Shown in pieces: positions 60,295 to 64,000 of a DNA stretch of 64,000 nucleotides (its first letter is position 1; each line of letters starts with the position of its first letter). Under the pieces are notes generated by a model. The model worked only from the letters and a program-made list of their open reading frames with translations. It made no database searches and was not told the origin of the DNA. Position numbers and translations under genes: made by a program. Location: positions 310,001 through 374,000 of the forward strand of contig JAEPQZ010000014.1 in the NCBI GenBank assembly GCA_016758905.1, in the 5' to 3' direction. The DNA comes from Umbelopsis isabellina (lineage: Eukaryota; Mucoromycota; Umbelopsidomycetes; Umbelopsidales; Umbelopsidaceae).

Positions 60295-61944
60295 TCATAC
60301 CTTGGCTTGCTTAGGAGTCTTTGGTGCTGGCTTAGTGTAAGGGATGAAAGTACGGCCATCCATGTATGGCACAAGTGGGGGAGGAACCTCAAGGCCATCC
60401 TCACGTTGCCAGTTTTCAAGAATAGCGCACATAGCACGCTCAGTAGCGCACAAGGTGGAGTTGAGGCAGTGCACATACTTCTTTTCACGGTCGCCCATCT
60501 TCTTAACACCACATCTGATTTCCAAGTTGCGGGATTGGTAGTCAGTGCAGTTGGAGCACGAGACAAGCTCCTTGAATGCACCTTGGTATGGGAACCAAGC
60601 TTCCAAATCGTACTTCTTGGCAGCAGCGTTGTTGAGCGCACCAGAGACAATAGCAACAACACGGTACGACAAACCGAGCGACTGATAGAAGTCTTCAGAG
60701 TTAGCAATCATCTCATTGAACATATCCCAAGACTTTTCTGGATCGCAAAGGACAAATTGTTCAATCTTTTCGAATTGATGGACACGGAAAATACCCCAAG
60801 TATCCTTTCCGTGAGCACCAGCTTCTTTTCGGAAGCAGGTAGAGTAACCAGCATATCTGAGATTAATATAGGTAAGTACATGCGTGAGCAGTTGTCAAAT
60901 GATACGATGAATGCGGCTTGTTACCTGATAGGAAGTTGCTCAGAGGGCTTCTCGAACCATTCGTTCATGTGGAAAGCTGAGATGGGTTGTTCGGAGGTAG
61001 CAATGAGATACTTGTCTTCGCCGTCGCCAGAAACCTAACAAAACCGCACGATATGGTGAGTTTACCGTCTGATGATGATCGGATGCATCCAATTGCACCG
61101 TATTTTTTACCTTGTAAAGTTCTTCGTCAAAGTCGGACAATTGAGCAGTCTTAGCCATAACGTCCTTGTTCATAAAGTAAGGAGTTTGGAGCTTCTTGAA
61201 GCTTCTCTTGCGGAGGAAAGAGAGACCGTAGTTGATCAAAGCAAGGTTGAGATCAACACCAGTTTCAGTCAAGAAGAAACCACGGTGACCAGCAACATTG
61301 GCACCACGTTCTTGATCGTAACCATCCAAACGAGTCAAAACTTCGTGATGGGACATGATGTTGGTGTTTTGGACGGGTTCGATGTCTTTGTAGTTGAATG
61401 TGCGAATAACTTCATTGTTGTCCTATATGATTTTTCGTGTCAGATCAAAAAAATTACAGGGGCTGGGAACGTCGTTGGATATACAGCGAGCGAATGAGTT
61501 GCTTACCTCATCCAAAGATGTGGGCACAGACGAGTGGACAACGTTACCAATAGAACCGAGCTTGGTCTTCCAAGCAGTTTCGGCTTCCTTGGTCTTGGCC
61601 ACAAGCTCTTCCTTAGTCTTGGTCAACTTTTCCTTTTCAGCAACAAGCTCAGCAGGATCTTCCTTTGCCTTGAACTTTTTGCCAATCTCCTTTTGGAGGT
61701 CGTTGATCTGTTTATTTATTTTGTTGCCGTCGAATTGGACTGAATTGAACGGGTCAGATGGAGGCATTTTAATAGGTTAATGCCGGTTGGAGGATGTCAA
61801 AAAATACATACTGGTAGTCCATTCCTTGTAGAGAGCAATGATTTCGTCAACAATCTCTACATTAGCTCCACGTCGACGCTGCGATTCTCTAATAAGTTCA
61901 GGATTTCCGCCCTTGTCTTCTAATAACAGCTGGATATCAAGCAT
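60295..61944 (-). CDS. SES1: Seryl-tRNA synthetase, cytosolic
   Basis: Five exons on the minus strand: 61944-61812, 61739-61507, 61422-61111, 61034-60925, 60856-60295, giving 449 aa. It charges tRNA-Ser and is the precursor step for Sec-tRNA where that exists. The N-terminal helical hairpin (about residues 45-105, [40 protein letters not shown]) grips the long variable arm of tRNA-Ser. The class II core shows [37 protein letters not shown] (motif 2), [19 protein letters not shown] and [20 protein letters not shown] (motif 3). The C-terminus has the short Lys/Pro tail of eukaryotic SerRS. No mitochondrial leader. It shares a 123-bp divergent promoter with the next gene. Confidence 0.95.
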
Positions 61945-62067
61945 TTTACTGATGAATTGAGTTCCTGAAAGGTCTATACTTTAATAGAAAAAAATTTCTT
62001 AGTGGCACAAATCCCAACAAAGTGACGGAGATTGACTCACTTTGTACAGCACTTGCTTTAGTACTCA

Positions 62068-62607
62068 ATGACCACTTTGTCATTCAGAAAACGGCCACAG
62101 GCCAAGGCAGAAACTACCATGTCGTATGAAACCATGACCCACGACTTGTCCAATATACCTACCAATGGTCAATTCACTCAACTGCATGACGAGTTGAGTC
62201 AGTTTTTGAGCCAAGAGAATCTAGACATACCAAACATAACCACAGGTAAATTGATACTGCGGTGCAACGTCTGTTTATTTAGATCATATATTGTCATAAT
62301 TTGCTTTCAACCTGACTCGATTTCTACAAGGAAAATTTGCTAACTGTTATCTGTTGTCTCATTAGCCAATATTACTCAGTCCAAGGATCCAAAAGCTGTA
62401 GTGGAACATATGAAAGCGGAGAATCAAGCTACAAGAGAGCAACGACAAGACACAAGAGCTGCGGCCAATGCTTTATTGCAAACTATTCATGATCTAGAAG
62501 CTGAACAAGAGCCAGTGCGTGCAGCAGCTGGCCAAATACGGCAAATCGAGCAACATGTCCAGCAAAGCTCAGACCTTTTACGAAGCACTGAGAAGGACAT
62601 GCCGTAA
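62068..62607 (+). CDS. Small helical protein of unknown function
   Basis: Two exons: 62068-62245 and 62366-62607, giving 139 aa. The N-terminal part is polar with a short basic start (SFRKRPQAKAE). A predicted helix (FTQLHDELSQFLSQENL) follows, then a long Gln/Arg/Ala-rich coiled coil over the last 75 residues (REQRQDTRAAANALLQTIHD, IRQIEQHVQQSSDLLRSTEK). No targeting signal or known domain is visible. A second in-frame ATG 17 codons later is an alternative start. It is transcribed divergently from SerRS, and only 82 bp precede the next gene, TIM13, on the same strand. Confidence 0.7.
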
Positions 62608-62689
62608 TGTGACGTGTAAATGAAAATTGAGAAAAACCACAAAACAAAAAAATAGCCTAGCAACTGTACTATACTTTTAAAACCACATT

Positions 62690-63240
62690 ATGTCTGATTA
62701 CGCAAACTACAACCTTGGAGGCGGTGATCTTGTACAGTATCGTTTAATAAAACTGGAACTCTTTATGATTCTCGGCTAATGCTTGATTTCGACTATAGAG
62801 CAGCAAGAAGCAAGAAGTCATGGAGCAAGTCCGCGGCGAGCTTGCACTTGCCAATGCCCAAGAGTTGATCAACGTAAGTCGAAATGGGACGATTTCAGTT
62901 GCTGCAGAATCAGACGTTGATCTGGACAGACTATACCCTACGTCGTACGTTATACTAATCACTATGGTCCCATTCACCACAGAAAATCAACGAAAAGTGC
63001 TACTTGAAGTGCGTCCCCAAGCCTGGCTCTCGCTTGGATAGCGGTGAACAAGTAAGAAATGACTTTTTCGCATAGTACAACAAAGTAGACGAACATCCCA
63101 CTGATCACGATTCTCCCACTTAGGCTTGTTTGTCCAAGTGCATGGACCGTTACATGGAAGCCTGGAATGTCATTTCTCGCTCATACGTCGCTAGAATTCA
63201 GCGTGAGTCCCAGAACCAAGGCATGTCTGGAGGCTTGTAA
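62690..63240 (+). CDS. TIM13: Mitochondrial intermembrane-space chaperone Tim13
   Basis: Four exons with all introns in phase 0: 62690-62731, 62799-62873, 62983-63051, 63124-63240, giving 100 aa. With Tim8 it forms a hexamer that escorts hydrophobic precursors across the intermembrane space. The twin CX3C motif is intact: C45/C49 (CYLKC) and C64/C68 (CLSKC). Between them, [14 protein letters not shown] is the Tim13-specific spacer. [18 protein letters not shown] before the first pair is also typical. There is no presequence, as expected for Mia40-imported proteins. No exon is longer than 117 bp, so open-frame scanning alone would not find it. Confidence 0.95.
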
Positions 63241-63503
63241 ATTGCTTTTACAACAACACCATGAATGTTATATGGAGAGCATTGGTTTCATCTCATGACT
63301 TGTGATGAAATAGTGCAAAATATATATAAGTATAAAGAAAAAAAATCCATCTTCCTCAGAAAACACAAAGTGAAGTATAGACAAAGAGGGAGAAAACTAT
63401 TCGCCCAATAAAAACCACCTAACCCTCATCTACACTAGTCTTTCCATTGATTCACGCAGTGCAAGTTTTCTTGTATTTACGGCTATGATTTGTGGTATGT
63501 GTG

Positions 63504-64000
63504 CTATATTATTGTGTCATCCATGGATGGAGTTTCGCCCGTGGGTGAAGTTAATACAAAGTCATGCTTGTTTGCCTGTTCGGCCACAATCTGAAAGAGA
63601 GACGTCGCGCCTCGATGTCGTGAAAATTCAATGCAGAACGATTGTATCTCCAGGAGAAAATCAGCGATTTTGATAACGTCGTTACGAATCAGCGATTGAA
63701 CAAACACCGACACCTACAAAGTAACTTAGTTAAATATGACCGTGCCATGCGGAAAATCTCTACTGTCGCCATTGTTTCAAAAACCACCCTTACCAGACGG
63801 ACTTGCCGGCTTTGTAAGCTGCGATCTTCGATAACTTCACATGATCGAATACAATTGGAAAGATATATGTGCATGAATTCATCAGGGATATGCTTTCGAT
63901 GGTTACCAATAAGCAATCTATGAACAACTTCCATGGTGCTACTGGTTACTTCGATAGTTAAGATAGTCTGTAAATATCTTTTGCAAGCCATACAAGTCAA
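63504..64000 (-). CDS. CNOT11-like subunit of the CCR4-NOT complex (3' part, runs off the window)
   Basis: Two exons are visible on the minus strand: one ending at 63794 (its 5' side reaches the window edge or an acceptor near 63965) and 63713-63504 with the stop. The readable part has about 135 residues. STMEVVHRLL, HIPDEFMHIYLSNCIRSCE and RQVRLVSVFVQSLIRNDVI match the conserved C-terminal domain of CNOT11 (C2orf29/DUF2363). Next comes LLEIQSFCIEFSRHRGATSLF. In animals CNOT11 joins the N-terminal module of CCR4-NOT, the main cytosolic deadenylase. Budding yeast lacks it, which again points away from Saccharomycotina. The 5' portion lies beyond the right end. Confidence 0.85.

Noticed and set aside
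60283-60300. A GTATGA donor at the SerRS stop that might extend the protein
   Set aside because: The only nearby acceptor would make a 16-bp intron, too short to splice. The in-frame TGA gives the normal SerRS length.
60307-61038. A 243-codon plus-strand open frame over SerRS
   Set aside because: Antisense shadow of SerRS exons; it crosses a splice junction of the real gene.
1-64000. tRNA, rRNA, CRISPR, LTR or terminal-inverted-repeat elements
   Set aside because: I looked for cloverleaf-type internal boxes, regularly spaced repeats and long matched ends and found none that hold. A covariance-model tRNA scan and a self-alignment of the window would settle this.

Overview
The window is nuclear DNA from a filamentous fungus, most likely an early-diverging one (Mucoromycota/Mucorales-like). 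This is an inference. The sequence shows compact, AT-rich, intron-dense genes, with most introns 50-80 bp and GTAAG-type donors. Gene content includes a Cox4-type oxidase subunit, Pho84- and Dal5-type transporters, a GPI-anchored Kre9/Knh-like wall protein, a kelch/coiled-coil polarity protein and a formin. I rebuilt 26 complete spliced genes and one partial gene by hand from both strands. Every complete model closes in frame across all its junctions.

Left part (1-13 kb): a DHA1-type drug/H+ antiporter (+), a 17-exon diaphanous-related formin (-), a Pho84-type phosphate symporter (+) with a GC-AG intron and a CACGTG box about 120 bp upstream, and cytochrome c oxidase subunit 4 (+).

Middle part (13.4-31.5 kb): a run rich in secreted and surface proteins. 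It holds a mucin-like type I membrane protein with a small cysteine module, two tandem copper-radical (glyoxal-oxidase-type) oxidases flanking a small Gln-rich gene, a GH79 glycosidase and a GPI-anchored wall protein. After these come an RlmN-type radical-SAM RNA methyltransferase with a probable mitochondrial leader and a Dal5/allantoate-type permease.

Right part (31.7-64 kb): mostly dense housekeeping genes. They are Noc4, a C2-domain protein, a NIPSNAP protein, Nup54, a TMEM42-like protein, a secreted alpha/beta hydrolase, Lcp5/neuroguidin, cytosolic AspRS, Rpn5, a Tea1/Kel1-like kelch protein, RNA polymerase III subunit C11, a four-TM protein, a secreted 177-aa protein, a small coiled-coil protein, SerRS, a second small helical protein, Tim13, and the 3' part of a CNOT11-like gene that runs off the window.

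Two diverged copies of an unassigned repeat lie 41 kb apart (about 15.3-15.9 and 56.9-57.7 kb). They keep similar peptide-level reading, so they are probably remnants of a repeated protein-coding family. I saw no tRNA or rRNA gene, no CRISPR array, and no clear LTR or terminal-inverted-repeat element. The most interesting points are the RlmN-type enzyme in a fungal nucleus, the conserved repeat pair, the non-canonical intron and CACGTG box at the phosphate transporter, and several small proteins I could not assign.
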